This document shows positions 52,514-59,312 of a DNA stretch of 60,543 bases, piece by piece (positions within the stretch are counted from its first letter, which is position 1; each line of letters opens with the position of its first letter). The notes beneath the pieces were generated by a model. It ran no database searches. It saw only the letters and a list, made by a program, of their open reading frames with translations, and was not told where the DNA came from. Location: IMG/VR virus record IMGVR_UViG_3300044655_001046, positions 1 to 60,543 of that record; one strand, given 5' to 3'. Both the position numbers and the translations under genes were made by a program. This DNA is from a virus.

Positions 52514-52548
52514 AAAAAAAGGGAATAAGGCACTAGACCCTATTCCCT
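52514..52548 (-). terminator. Terminator after the 81-residue gene, upstream of phoH
   Basis: AGGGAATA and TATTCCCT form an 8-bp stem (52520-52527 with 52541-52548), followed on the minus strand by a run of seven T residues. A strong rho-independent terminator that isolates phoH from upstream transcription. Confidence 0.85.
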
Positions 52549-52605
52549 ACTGACTAAAAAATTGTCAAAACATCCATTATTATCAAGAATTTATCATAAT
52601 TTTAA

Positions 52606-52851
52606 TTAATCCCACCGAGAAGTCATTTGATTTCCCGGGTTATTTTTCTTAATTCTGTCGATTACTCCTTCCTTAAAATCCGATGGTGGTTTCTTAATTC
52701 CCAAAGATACAGAATCAGCAAAATTCAAAGTTGAAAAATGTTGTTCTTTATCTGGATTATTTTTCTTGAATTCTTCCCACTGAGAAATAGTCATAACCAT
52801 TTCGGTTACTTCTCCAGTTTTTTTATCTCTTACGTCATAAATTGGACACAT
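52606..52851 (-). CDS. Small conserved protein, FmdB-like without cysteines
   Basis: An 81-residue protein, MCPIYDVRDKKTGEVTEMVMTISQWEEF, with N-terminal similarity in pattern to FmdB-type zinc-ribbon proteins found in T4-like marine phages (P-Y-F-x-x-TGEV-E). The zinc-binding cysteine pairs are absent. The C-terminus is FKEGVIDRIKKNNPGNQMTSRW. Function unknown. A late-like AATAAATA (52879-52886) lies about 28 bases upstream, and a strong terminator follows. Confidence 0.7.
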   Translation of the reverse strand: MCPIYDVRDKKTGEVTEMVMTISQWEEFKKNNPDKEQHFSTLNFADSVSLGIKKPPSDFKEGVIDRIKKNNPGNQMTSRWD

Positions 52852-52878
52852 AATGATTACCTAAAAATGTTTGTCTAC

Positions 52879-52886
52879 TATTTATT
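52879..52886 (-). promoter_or_regulatory. Late-like promoter AATAAATA for the 81-residue gene
   Basis: AATAAATAG on the minus strand, one base from the TATAAATA consensus, overlapping the stop of the membrane protein gene and about 28 bases from the downstream ATG. Confidence 0.45.
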
Positions 52887-53199
52887 TTCTTACGTTCCTA
52901 GTGATTTTGGTATTAACGCTCCCTCTATCCCACCAATTTATAAATTGGGATAGACTTATCAGAGAATTCCCCAAAATTTCAGTAGCGATGAAAAAAACCG
53001 CTCCAAACCCAAAAAATATTAATTTATCAGTAAATATGTCTAAATTTTTGGTAATAAAAAAGGCGTCAACAAAGAAATATATAGCGCAAATAACAGTAAG
53101 CGTAAAAACTAAACCCCCTAGTTGGGCAACAGACAACCCCAACAAATAGATAGATTTACAAAATTTATTAGAACCCTCGTAGGTAAACTTTTTAGTCAT
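52882..53199 (-). CDS. Two-segment membrane protein
   Basis: A 105-residue protein starting MTKKFTYEGSNKF at 53199: GGAG lies 9 bases upstream and the start overlaps the preceding stop as ATGA. Two hydrophobic segments are clear, about residues 18-48 (SIYLLGLSVAQLGGLVFTLTVICAIYFFV) and 60-85 (IFFGFGAVFFIATEILGN), followed by a basic tail. Probably an inner-membrane protein with both ends in the cytoplasm. No family recognised. A role in superinfection exclusion or lysis control is only a guess. Confidence 0.7.
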   Translation of the reverse strand: MTKKFTYEGSNKFCKSIYLLGLSVAQLGGLVFTLTVICAIYFFVDAFFITKNLDIFTDKLIFFGFGAVFFIATEILGNSLISLSQFINWWDRGSVNTKITRNVRK

Positions 53200-53762
53200 G
53201 AAGGATTCTCCAAAACAAACCATTCTGGAATTGGTCTTGAATTTACCTTTCCCACCCAAGACGCAAGATGTTGTTTTGATTTGTTATAATAGTTTCTATA
53301 TGAAGCTACCGAATCATTTTGTATCTTATATTCTTCTGGCATCGCTGGAGTTACTTGAATAAACTCGCCAATTGGAATATTTTTTGGTTGGGTTTCTAAA
53401 AACGAAACTAATCCAGAAGACTCACATTTATGAATTTTTCCATATCGAAATGTGTATTCCTTACAGAGTTCAACCAATAAGTCGTAGAGGTATCTATAAT
53501 TGCTGTCAGATTGCCTACACCAAATAGCAGAAGGGTGTGAAATATGAGTTGATTTATACAATTTAACATCTCTTTCGTCCTCTAATTTCCAACGTTTAAT
53601 ATTTCTACCAGAAGCAGTTTTCTCGATAACTTCTTTACCATCCAAGACCCTATGAGCCGTACAAAGCAACTGCGAACACTCCAAAATCATTTTTACGCAA
53701 TGAGCGTTGTTGTGGTATTGTGCTGCAATTTTGGGGTTGTCGTCTAAAGCAAAAATGTTCAT
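53196..53762 (-). CDS. Conserved phage protein of unknown function
   Basis: A 188-residue protein starting MNIFALDDNPKIAAQYHNNAHCVKMILECSQLLCTAHRVLDG. This N-terminus, with H-x-VKMI-E--QLL-TAHR, is widely conserved in T4-like and other marine phages. It is sometimes annotated as related to pyrimidine-dimer glycosylases, which I cannot confirm. Other blocks are HPSAIWCRQSDSNYRYLYDLLVELCKEYTFRYGK and YRNYYNKSKQHLASW. The conserved His, Lys and Arg suggest an enzyme acting on nucleic acid, but the reaction is unknown. It is coupled to the downstream membrane protein gene (ATGA). Confidence 0.7.
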   Translation of the reverse strand: MNIFALDDNPKIAAQYHNNAHCVKMILECSQLLCTAHRVLDGKEVIEKTASGRNIKRWKLEDERDVKLYKSTHISHPSAIWCRQSDSNYRYLYDLLVELCKEYTFRYGKIHKCESSGLVSFLETQPKNIPIGEFIQVTPAMPEEYKIQNDSVASYRNYYNKSKQHLASWVGKVNSRPIPEWFVLENPS

Positions 53763-53930
53763 ATTATATTATTAATCAATGTTATCATTAATATTCTATA
53801 TCTAGGATTATAGACAATATAAGAAAGTTTATTTAATCTGTTTATCTCTAATAAAATCAGATTCAGTAACTGTCGCAAACTTAGCATACCTCTAAAATTT
53901 GAAAAAGTAAATAAATTTATTTATCATAAT

Positions 53931-53938
53931 TATAAATA
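53931..53938 (+). promoter_or_regulatory. Late promoter TATAAATA for the first capsid-targeted protein
   Basis: Perfect TATAAATA, 20 bases before the ATG at 53959. The following sequence (CTATTTAG, then an A-rich AGGATA site) closely resembles the leader of the paralogue at 59790. The rest of the divergent gap 53763-53930 is AT-rich; GATAAATAA on the minus strand near 53917-53925 is a possible weak promoter for the 188-residue gene. Confidence 0.8.
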
Positions 53939-53958
53939 CTTCTATTTAGGATACATAA

Positions 53959-54639
53959 ATGATATCGTTTAAAAGATTTCTTGAAGAAGGCGTACATTCT
54001 GATTTCGCAAAATCCCTCTCGCACGAAGATTTATTCAAACATCTGGAAACCCACGCAGACCCAAACGATAAAGCGTCTGATCACTGGGCTGATAGAAAAG
54101 CCGCAATACTAAAAGAATTGCACAAAAGGCATTCTTCTAAAGAAGAAGGATTTCATTCCCTCGGTAAGGAATATGTAAAAAACTCCGGACACGATCATTC
54201 TATATTGGATCGTTTTCTTTCCCATCACGCAGATTCTCCTTCTCCTTATGTCAAAAGAACTGCTGAAAGTTTGTTGGCGAAAATTGGTAAGCCAGTAATT
54301 CCTCAACAAAAACCAAAACAGGAAAAACCCGCTCCAAAAGAAAAGGTAAAAAAAGAAGTAGAAACAAAACTTGATACTTCTATACATCCAGAAGGAAAAT
54401 TGGAATCTGAAAAAGGAGATACGTCAGAACATGGCGGTTCTTCAGAAGTTACCCACATTTTCCATAAAACTCAAGACGGTAAAAGGAAAAAGGTTGCTAC
54501 AGTAGTTTCTACAGAAGACTCTCATACGCCACATATTGTAAAGAATGGCAAATTATCCCCGATTGAAACCCCATTCAAACACAAAACTCACAAAGAAGCA
54601 GTATTAAGGGCAATTAAAACTGTAAGAGACACTCAATAA
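53959..54639 (+). CDS. Candidate internal head protein with capsid-targeting-like N-terminus (copy 1)
   Basis: A 226-residue hydrophilic protein. Its N-terminus, MISFKRFLEEG, fits the capsid-targeting peptide of T4 internal proteins (M-x-T/S-Y/F-x-x-F-I/L-x-E), and L-E-E before Gly is a plausible prohead-protease site. Residues 20-110 are helical and His/Lys-rich with a HEAT-like SPYVKRTAESLLAKIG. Residues 112-150 are a Pro/Lys/Glu linker, and residues 160-226 a small domain (VTHIFHKTQDGKRKKVATVVS...HKEAVLRAIKTVRD). The same architecture recurs in the protein at 59790, so they are paralogues. It is a single late unit with its own promoter and strong terminator. I infer packaging in the head and possible injection. 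Confidence 0.7.
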   Translation: MISFKRFLEEGVHSDFAKSLSHEDLFKHLETHADPNDKASDHWADRKAAILKELHKRHSSKEEGFHSLGKEYVKNSGHDHSILDRFLSHHADSPSPYVKRTAESLLAKIGKPVIPQQKPKQEKPAPKEKVKKEVETKLDTSIHPEGKLESEKGDTSEHGGSSEVTHIFHKTQDGKRKKVATVVSTEDSHTPHIVKNGKLSPIETPFKHKTHKEAVLRAIKTVRDTQ

Positions 54640-54647
54640 TAAGAATT

Positions 54648-54677
54648 GGTGGAAGTTATCCTGCTTCCACCATTTTT
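54648..54677 (+). terminator. Strong terminator after the first capsid-targeted protein
   Basis: GGTGGAAG and CTTCCACC make a perfect 8-bp stem with an 8-base loop, followed by ATTTTT. It overlaps the 3' end of the convergent 69-residue gene, whose last codons form part of the stem. Confidence 0.9.
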
Positions 54678-54865
54678 AAATCGAAATATTTTGCCGCATT
54701 TTCTGCGATTTCTTTCGTTTGGAAATAATTAAACATCTTCTTACCGTATTTGGTTTGGGTGTATATAACCCACTGCCCCCTAAACGGAAAATCTTCTTTC
54801 TGTTCGATAAAATATAAGGTTTCTGTTTCTAATGGTTCTAATTTATCTGGTTGATTTTTTGCCAT
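54656..54865 (-). CDS. Small protein, last gene of the lipid-remodelling operon
   Basis: A 69-residue protein, MAKNQPDKLEPLETETLYFIEQKEDFPFRGQWVIYTQTKYG..., with no family I recognise. I use the ATG at 54865, which overlaps the stop of the glycosyltransferase gene as TGATG; a GTG one codon upstream is also possible. Aromatic-rich beta strands (LYFIEQ, QWVIYTQ) precede a helix (KEIAENAAKYFDLKMVEA). It has no signal peptide or membrane segment. Its coupling to agt suggests cotranscription, not necessarily the same pathway. Confidence 0.65.
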   Translation of the reverse strand: MAKNQPDKLEPLETETLYFIEQKEDFPFRGQWVIYTQTKYGKKMFNYFQTKEIAENAAKYFDLKMVEAG

Positions 54866-55881
54866 CACTTTTCAACTAAATTATTTTTAAAAATTTCCGT
54901 ACACTTTTTCCAAGTCCAATTATAAGATTCATCTTCAACGTATTTTCTGGATAATTCCATTGCAGCATTAATTTCGCTAATGCCAAAATCATCTACCAAA
55001 TATCCGCTCTTACCTTCCTTAATAATTTCTTCTGATACCGTTCCTTTATATGCTAATACTGGGGTTCCAGACGCTATAGCTTCTAATTGAGTTAATCCAA
55101 AAGTATCGTTTTTAGAAGGAAAAATAAAAACATCAGCATTAGCATAAGTTTCTGCTAAGTCTTTACCAGTTCTTTTTCCAACAAAAGCAATCGCTTCGGA
55201 ATGATACTTATTCATCAATTCTTTTAGATAAGGACCATCACCAACCAAAACTTTTAGATACCCGTCTGGAATAGGTATCTTACAAAAATCATCCAATCCC
55301 TTTTCTTTAGAAATCCTACTAACACAAAGAATAATTTTAAGAACAGTACCTTTTAGTCTATTTCTATAAGTAGAATTAAACGCTTTTCTATCAACCCCTC
55401 TTTTCCAAACAATCAAATTATTGAATCCTTTATCCATCAACAATTGTTTAATCTTATTAGTGGGAACCAAAACGTTTTTAGATTTAGAATGAAACCATCT
55501 AAAATAAGGATATGTTAATCCCGAAGGAACTTTAAACATATCTTGAATGAATTCTGGAAACATTGAATGATAAGAAGTTGTATAGTTATAACCTTTCTTA
55601 TCACAATATAGTTTTCCCGCAAGACCAACTGGACCTTCGGTTGCTATATGTATGTAATCTGGATTAATACATTCGATTTTATTACCAATCTTATAAACAT
55701 TTAAAGAAATATCTATCTCTTTATAAAATGGCAAAGAAATTCTATTGAAATGATGAGGATTAATCCAATATATATCAAAATCTTTATTTAAAATATCGGT
55801 TGTAGTTTTTAGAGTTCTAACAACTCCATTAGTTTGTTTCTCTGTAGTATCTGTTATTATTAAGAGTTTTTTCTTTTGCAT
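54865..55881 (-). CDS. agt: GT4 glycosyltransferase, Agt-like (diacylglycerol glycosylation)
   Basis: A 338-residue GT-B fold glycosyltransferase of family GT4. N-terminal acceptor-side motifs NGVVRTLKTT, YIHIATEGPVGLAGK and TTSYHSMFPEF...YFRWFH, and the donor-side GDGPYLKEL and DTFGLTQLEAIASGTPVLAY (D-x7-E, Asp259 and Glu267), are the pattern of alphaproteobacterial glycolipid synthases such as Agt. In SAR11 and other marine bacteria, Agt adds a sugar to diacylglycerol made by PlcP when phosphate is scarce. Here it lies just downstream of a PlcP-like gene in one operon, which strongly supports that pairing. It would act at the inner membrane. Substrate (glucose, glucuronate, mannose) cannot be read from sequence. 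Confidence 0.8.
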   Translation of the reverse strand: MQKKKLLIITDTTEKQTNGVVRTLKTTTDILNKDFDIYWINPHHFNRISLPFYKEIDISLNVYKIGNKIECINPDYIHIATEGPVGLAGKLYCDKKGYNYTTSYHSMFPEFIQDMFKVPSGLTYPYFRWFHSKSKNVLVPTNKIKQLLMDKGFNNLIVWKRGVDRKAFNSTYRNRLKGTVLKIILCVSRISKEKGLDDFCKIPIPDGYLKVLVGDGPYLKELMNKYHSEAIAFVGKRTGKDLAETYANADVFIFPSKNDTFGLTQLEAIASGTPVLAYKGTVSEEIIKEGKSGYLVDDFGISEINAAMELSRKYVEDESYNWTWKKCTEIFKNNLVEK

Positions 55882-56039
55882 TGTTTATCCAGTTTATACC
55901 ATTTAAAATCTATTTCATACTTAATTGTTGATGCTGATTTTTCGCAAAGTTCTTTCGTTGGGAATTCCATTACAAGTTTAGCAGGAATATCATTAGAGTT
56001 TAACGTATTAACTGCCGTTAGAATTAATATCCATTCCAT
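55860..56039 (-). CDS. Small possibly exported protein between plcP and agt
   Basis: A 59-residue frame starting MEWILILTAVNTLNSNDIPAK at 56039; a longer reading would need a TTG at 56072. It overlaps the plcP 3' end by 32 bases and the agt start by 22, so it is embedded in the operon. The first about 15 residues are hydrophobic and two cysteines (LCEKS, KQCKR) follow, fitting a small exported or membrane-anchored protein. No clear Shine-Dalgarno. Family unknown. Confidence 0.55.
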   Translation of the reverse strand: MEWILILTAVNTLNSNDIPAKLVMEFPTKELCEKSASTIKYEIDFKWYKLDKQCKRKNS

Positions 56040-56796
56040 CTTTTTTATCTTGAGTAAATTTATCCCACACAATTATTTCAAAAGTACCATCGAAATTTTC
56101 CACCAATGCCGTACAACTTTCTACCCAATCTCCATCATTCATGTATTCTATTCCTTCTATCGTCTTTATTTCTGCATGGTGAATATGTCCAGCTATAACT
56201 CCATCATAAAATTTTCTTTTAGAATATTCAACAAGATTTTTTTCATAATCGAAAATAAAATCTACAGCACCTTTTACTTTATGTTTCAATACTTTACTAA
56301 AAGACCAATACCCAAATCCAAATTTATGCCGTAACCAATTATATTTTGAATTTAAATCTAAAACTAGATCATAAAGTTTATCCCCAAGAAATCCAAGCCA
56401 AGGAGCAATTTTACTGATTCCATCAAACATATCTCCATGAATTACAAGATACCGTTTACCGTTTATACCGATATGCTCAGTTTTATTAAGAAATTCTATT
56501 TTACCAAAAGATATTCCGTGAGGAAGAACCGGACGAAGAAACTCGTCGTGATTACCTACAACATATATTATTCTAGTCTTCTTAGATAGTTTTAAGATAA
56601 ACCTTATAACATCTGTGTGGGATTTTTTCCATTTCCATTTATTTTGTTGAATTTTCCAACCATCTATTATATCTCCAACAAGATATAAGGTATTGCAGGA
56701 GTTATGTTCAAGAAAATTAAGCAGTAAATCGGCTTTACAATCTTTACTACCTAAATGTGTATCGGAAATAAAAATGGCTCTATATTTGTTTCGCAT
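56008..56796 (-). CDS. plcP: Calcineurin-like phosphoesterase of the PlcP type (phospholipase C)
   Basis: A 262-residue metallophosphoesterase. Metal ligands are visible in order: SDTHLG (Asp12, His14), GDIIDG (Asp42), GNHDE (residues 81-85), VIHGD (His120) and GHIHHA (His204, His206). The whole pattern, including YLVGDIIDGW, PWLGFLGDKLYD, YWSFSK, NDGDWVESCTALVENFDGTFEI, is that of the alphaproteobacterial family that includes PlcP, the phosphate-starvation phospholipase C that turns phospholipids into diacylglycerol. The related LpxH (UDP-diacylglucosamine hydrolase) has GNRD instead of GNHDE, which argues for PlcP. It is followed by agt in the same operon. Its ATG overlaps a tiny upstream frame (TAATG). 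Confidence 0.8.
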   Translation of the reverse strand: MRNKYRAIFISDTHLGSKDCKADLLLNFLEHNSCNTLYLVGDIIDGWKIQQNKWKWKKSHTDVIRFILKLSKKTRIIYVVGNHDEFLRPVLPHGISFGKIEFLNKTEHIGINGKRYLVIHGDMFDGISKIAPWLGFLGDKLYDLVLDLNSKYNWLRHKFGFGYWSFSKVLKHKVKGAVDFIFDYEKNLVEYSKRKFYDGVIAGHIHHAEIKTIEGIEYMNDGDWVESCTALVENFDGTFEIIVWDKFTQDKKDGMDINSNGS

Positions 56797-56897
56797 TATT
56801 CTGGAATAGTGTGTTGAATAAATTTTACTCTCTCAAAAACTGAAAGAGATAAAAATAACAATATTAAAAACTTATTCGCCTTAGTCGTTATCGTCAT
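56796..56897 (-). CDS. Tiny hydrophobic frame coupled to plcP
   Basis: A 33-residue frame, MTITTKANKFLILLFLSLSV then FERVKFIQHTIPE. It ends in TAATG with the plcP start codon, a typical translational-coupling arrangement, and has one hydrophobic segment. No good ribosome site precedes it. It may be a real leader peptide or chance. Confidence 0.3.
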   Translation of the reverse strand: MTITTKANKFLILLFLSLSVFERVKFIQHTIPE

Positions 56898-56970
56898 CCA
56901 TATTATATAAAATAAAAATTATACAAGATAAGACAATAAACGACATTGAAAATAAAAAGTTTGTTATCAT
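56881..56970 (-). CDS. Tiny membrane peptide with acidic tail upstream of plcP
   Basis: A 29-residue frame, MITNFLFSMSFIVLSCIIFI then LYNMDDDND: one clear transmembrane segment and a strongly acidic C-terminus. It overlaps the next tiny frame by 17 bases. No strong Shine-Dalgarno. The rest of the 56797-57018 gap is AT-rich with no convincing promoter that I can single out. Confidence 0.35.
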   Translation of the reverse strand: MITNFLFSMSFIVLSCIIFILYNMDDDND

Positions 56971-57018
56971 AACTTACAGTATATAGTTTTGTAATATTAA
57001 AATTAGAATACGATGATA

Positions 57019-57261
57019 TTAAGATTTAACTTTTTCTATTTCTTTTTTATTAATTGGTTTTGTTTCTTCCGGTAAAACAGAAACAGTAGGTTTTGTTAAT
57101 ACAGTTTTCAACGTTTCATAACCTTCCAAAACATTTTGAGTTCTACCATCAGAAAAATATAAAATAGAACCAGCACCGCTCCTTGCCGGCATTACTTTAT
57201 GTAAATTTTCTAAATTAACCAGAGTTCTATCAATAGTACCAACATTAACTTCAATAAACAT
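57019..57261 (-). CDS. Small protein of unknown function
   Basis: An 80-residue protein. The first about 55 residues (MFIEVNVGTIDRTLVNLENLHKVMPARSGAGSILYFSDGRTQNVLEGYETLKTVL) look like a small beta domain of the kind that reads x-NLENV-x-I...GS-L-F-DG..., and the tail is Lys/Glu-rich. It lies 6 bases after the 142-residue gene and is the last of a four-gene minus-strand cluster. No catalytic motif seen. Confidence 0.6.
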   Translation of the reverse strand: MFIEVNVGTIDRTLVNLENLHKVMPARSGAGSILYFSDGRTQNVLEGYETLKTVLTKPTVSVLPEETKPINKKEIEKVKS

Positions 57262-57267
57262 ATTACC

Positions 57268-57696
57268 TCACAATTTAAATATAATATTAGATTCTGTTTC
57301 TTTAAAATTTAAGAATGTATGCGGTATAAAAGAAACTTTAAGTTTTCTGCCAGAAGTTTCCTTATAAGAAATATAATAATTTTCTTTTAAATATACCTTA
57401 ACGATAAAAGAAACAAACTCGTATTTAACATACTCTGATTCTTCTAGATTATAAAATTCGTCAATAGAAATATATTCTCCAGTAAAATGGTCGTGCCATT
57501 GTCCGTAAGAAACAAAATAATATTTCCCTTCAATATCAAACCCGATATCATCAGACACATTTAATATATCTTTATTAGATAATATATCCACATTAATAAT
57601 ATTATCTTTAAAATATACCCTACAGGATTTAATTATTGGAAAACTTTTATGTATTTTGGGATTAAAATTCAAATAATCTACGGTTACTTTAGTCAT
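57268..57696 (-). CDS. Protein of unknown function
   Basis: A 142-residue protein with mixed beta strands (KSCRVYFKDNIINVDIL, KYYFVSYGQWHDHFTGEYISIDEFYNL). No family recognised, no signal peptide. The start overlaps the preceding gene by 8 bases. The cluster 57019-58247 is probably one transcript, in a region where T4-like phages keep host-specific early genes. Confidence 0.6.
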   Translation of the reverse strand: MTKVTVDYLNFNPKIHKSFPIIKSCRVYFKDNIINVDILSNKDILNVSDDIGFDIEGKYYFVSYGQWHDHFTGEYISIDEFYNLEESEYVKYEFVSFIVKVYLKENYYISYKETSGRKLKVSFIPHTFLNFKETESNIIFKL

Positions 57697-57874
57697 CTGA
57701 ACTCAAATCCTTAGTCATTTTTTTCAAAGATTCATTTTTCTTAGCATTATAAGAATGAACAGCCGATGCCATAGACTTAATATAAGTCCTATCTGTTTTT
57801 CCACAATTTCTAATTGCTGACATCATTGCCATATCTTTAACATATCCGGGAACACTAACCTTTACTTTACTCAT
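57689..57874 (-). CDS. Small basic protein of unknown function
   Basis: A 61-residue protein, MSKVKVSVPGYVKDMAMMSAIRNCGKTDRTYIKS..., lysine-rich. GGAG 6 bases upstream selects the ATG at 57874 over a longer frame to 57922. It overlaps the preceding stop by 8 bases and the next start by 8. Mostly helical; nucleic-acid binding is possible from charge but not shown. Confidence 0.6.
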   Translation of the reverse strand: MSKVKVSVPGYVKDMAMMSAIRNCGKTDRTYIKSMASAVHSYNAKKNESLKKMTKDLSSDD

Positions 57875-58247
57875 TATCACTCCAATCAATTTCAATAGTT
57901 TTATACAATTCGGGTTCTGCAAATCGTTTTGCTTCTTCCCTTGTTTTATGTAATTTAGAATTCCTAAACCACTTACCTTCCTTATATATATTCATATATC
58001 CCTTAATTCTATCATCAACAAACACATCAAATTTCCTAAAATCAGTATCTGTAAAAGACGAATCATAATTGTTGACAGTCCAACATTTTCCTTCTTCATC
58101 ACAACCCAAAATATTTCCTTCTAATAGGAATAGCAATTTACTTCTAGGATGTGCTTGAGAAACGTAATTAAGAAGTTTGACAGATTTTCCTTCTCTTGTA
58201 ACATAAGAAGTAAGTTCGTCTACCATAGAGATATCTACCTTTCTCAT
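57867..58247 (-). CDS. Protein of unknown function, first of a four-gene cluster
   Basis: A 126-residue protein beginning MRKVDISMVDELTSYVTREGK and ending EIDWSDNE. It has an alternating beta pattern (LLFLLEGNILGCDEEGKCWTVNNYD, FDVFVDDRIKGYMNIYKEGKWF) and no recognised domain. Preceded by a GAGG ribosome site and a possible late-like CTAAATAG element at 58274-58281. Coupled to the 61-residue gene. Confidence 0.6.
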   Translation of the reverse strand: MRKVDISMVDELTSYVTREGKSVKLLNYVSQAHPRSKLLFLLEGNILGCDEEGKCWTVNNYDSSFTDTDFRKFDVFVDDRIKGYMNIYKEGKWFRNSKLHKTREEAKRFAEPELYKTIEIDWSDNE

Positions 58248-58273
58248 TTCTACCTCGTTAAAGAATTTAAAAA

Positions 58274-58281
58274 CTATTTAG
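58274..58281 (-). promoter_or_regulatory. Possible late-like promoter of the small-gene cluster
   Basis: CTAAATAG followed by TTTTT on the minus strand, 27 bases before the 126-residue gene; same variant as upstream of gp32. The gap 58248-58412 also holds an inverted repeat (AAGTAAAG/CTTTACTT around 58334-58360). Confidence 0.3.
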
Positions 58282-58353
58282 ATATCTATAGATCAACCGG
58301 GGTACATACTTAATGTAATACGAAAAAAATAAAAAGTAAAGCTTTATTTTTAC

Positions 58354-58382
58354 TTTACTTATAGAAACTTATAAGATATAAT
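58354..58382 (+). promoter_or_regulatory. Sigma70-type promoter for the phosphoesterase gene
   Basis: TTTACT (58354-58359), a 17-base spacer and a perfect TATAAT (58377-58382), 31 bases before the ATG. A host-type early promoter is the simplest reading. Confidence 0.55.
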
Positions 58383-58412
58383 TCTAATAAAACAAATTTA
58401 AGGTGTTAAAAA

Positions 58413-59255
58413 ATGAAAATTGCATTTGCTAGCGATCTACATGTGGAGTTCCGAGAATTAGAAATCCATAATACCCAAAAAGCAGACGTGTTAGTCCTTG
58501 CTGGTGATATTATTCTTGCTTCTCGATTATACGATAAAAGCGAACGACATTTCCTAGGGGATAGAGAATTTCAATGCGGTTCTTCAGATAGATTTCACGC
58601 TTTCTTTCAACAAGTTTGTGAAGAATTCCCTAACGTAATCTACATTTTAGGTAATCATGAGTCGTATAATGACGACATTGCTAATACTTTTTCTTATATC
58701 AAAGAAAAACTTTCTTATCTGAAAAACCTTCATGTCCTGGAAAAGGAAACGTTTAAATTGAACGGGGTTACATTCGTCTGTGGAACAATGTGGACAGATT
58801 TTAATAAAAAAGACCCTATTGCAATGAATAAGATTTCTTATTTGATGAATGATTTTCAGATTATCAAGAATAGTAACAGAGAACGTACTAATGAATGGGG
58901 ATCTATTTGGCATCCAGAAGATGCGTATGAAGACCATCAAAAGTTTATGGAATTCGCCAAGAACGAATTGAATAATGAAGATAATAAAAAGGTAATAATG
59001 GTAACTCACCATTGCCCTTCTGATATTTGTGTTCCAGAAAAGTATCAAGGAGATACTACGATGAATCCAGGATATATTTCTAATCTAACAGATTTTATTC
59101 TAGATAACCCTAAAATATCCCATTGGATCTGTGGACATTCTCATCGTAGATTAAACGCTATGATTGGTTCAACCAATATTCTGATGAATTGCAGGGGATA
59201 TTCTGGACGCGAGAAAATGGCTGATTCCTTTGAATTAAGATATGTTGATATATAA
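58413..59255 (+). CDS. Calcineurin-like metallophosphoesterase
   Basis: A 280-residue phosphoesterase with SDLH (residues 8-11), LAGDIIL, LGNHESY, VTHHCPS and CGHSHRR, the five metal-binding blocks of the calcineurin-like family in order. The sequence is of the phage type common in T4-like and other myoviruses and is not closely like the PlcP-type enzyme at 56008. It may act on nucleic acid or nucleotides. It is preceded by a sigma70-like promoter and followed by a late-like element and the lipoprotein gene. Confidence 0.85.
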   Translation: MKIAFASDLHVEFRELEIHNTQKADVLVLAGDIILASRLYDKSERHFLGDREFQCGSSDRFHAFFQQVCEEFPNVIYILGNHESYNDDIANTFSYIKEKLSYLKNLHVLEKETFKLNGVTFVCGTMWTDFNKKDPIAMNKISYLMNDFQIIKNSNRERTNEWGSIWHPEDAYEDHQKFMEFAKNELNNEDNKKVIMVTHHCPSDICVPEKYQGDTTMNPGYISNLTDFILDNPKISHWICGHSHRRLNAMIGSTNILMNCRGYSGREKMADSFELRYVDI

Positions 59256-59259
59256 ACCG

Positions 59260-59267
59260 CTAAATAA
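59260..59267 (+). promoter_or_regulatory. Possible late-like promoter for the lipoprotein gene
   Basis: CTAAATAA on the plus strand, 45 bases before the lipoprotein ATG. The same variant is present on the plus strand at 42163. Confidence 0.35.
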
Positions 59268-59312
59268 ATTTACCGTTAATTCGGTGTGTGTTAAACAATA
59301 AAGGAGAAAATA

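Noticed and set aside
55876-56334. 152-codon open frame antisense to the plcP-agt junction
   Set aside because: It lies opposite three coupled genes with conserved motifs, and its product shows no family or ribosome site.
56008-56796. Annotation as LpxH (UDP-2,3-diacylglucosamine hydrolase)
   Set aside because: LpxH carries GNRD where this has GNHDE, and the gene is paired with an Agt-like glycosyltransferase, so PlcP is the better reading, though not proved.
58334-58361. Inverted repeat AAGTAAAG/CTTTACTT as a terminator
   Set aside because: The stem is weak and AT-rich, no gene ends beside it (both neighbours start here), and one arm overlaps the -35 of the plus-strand promoter.
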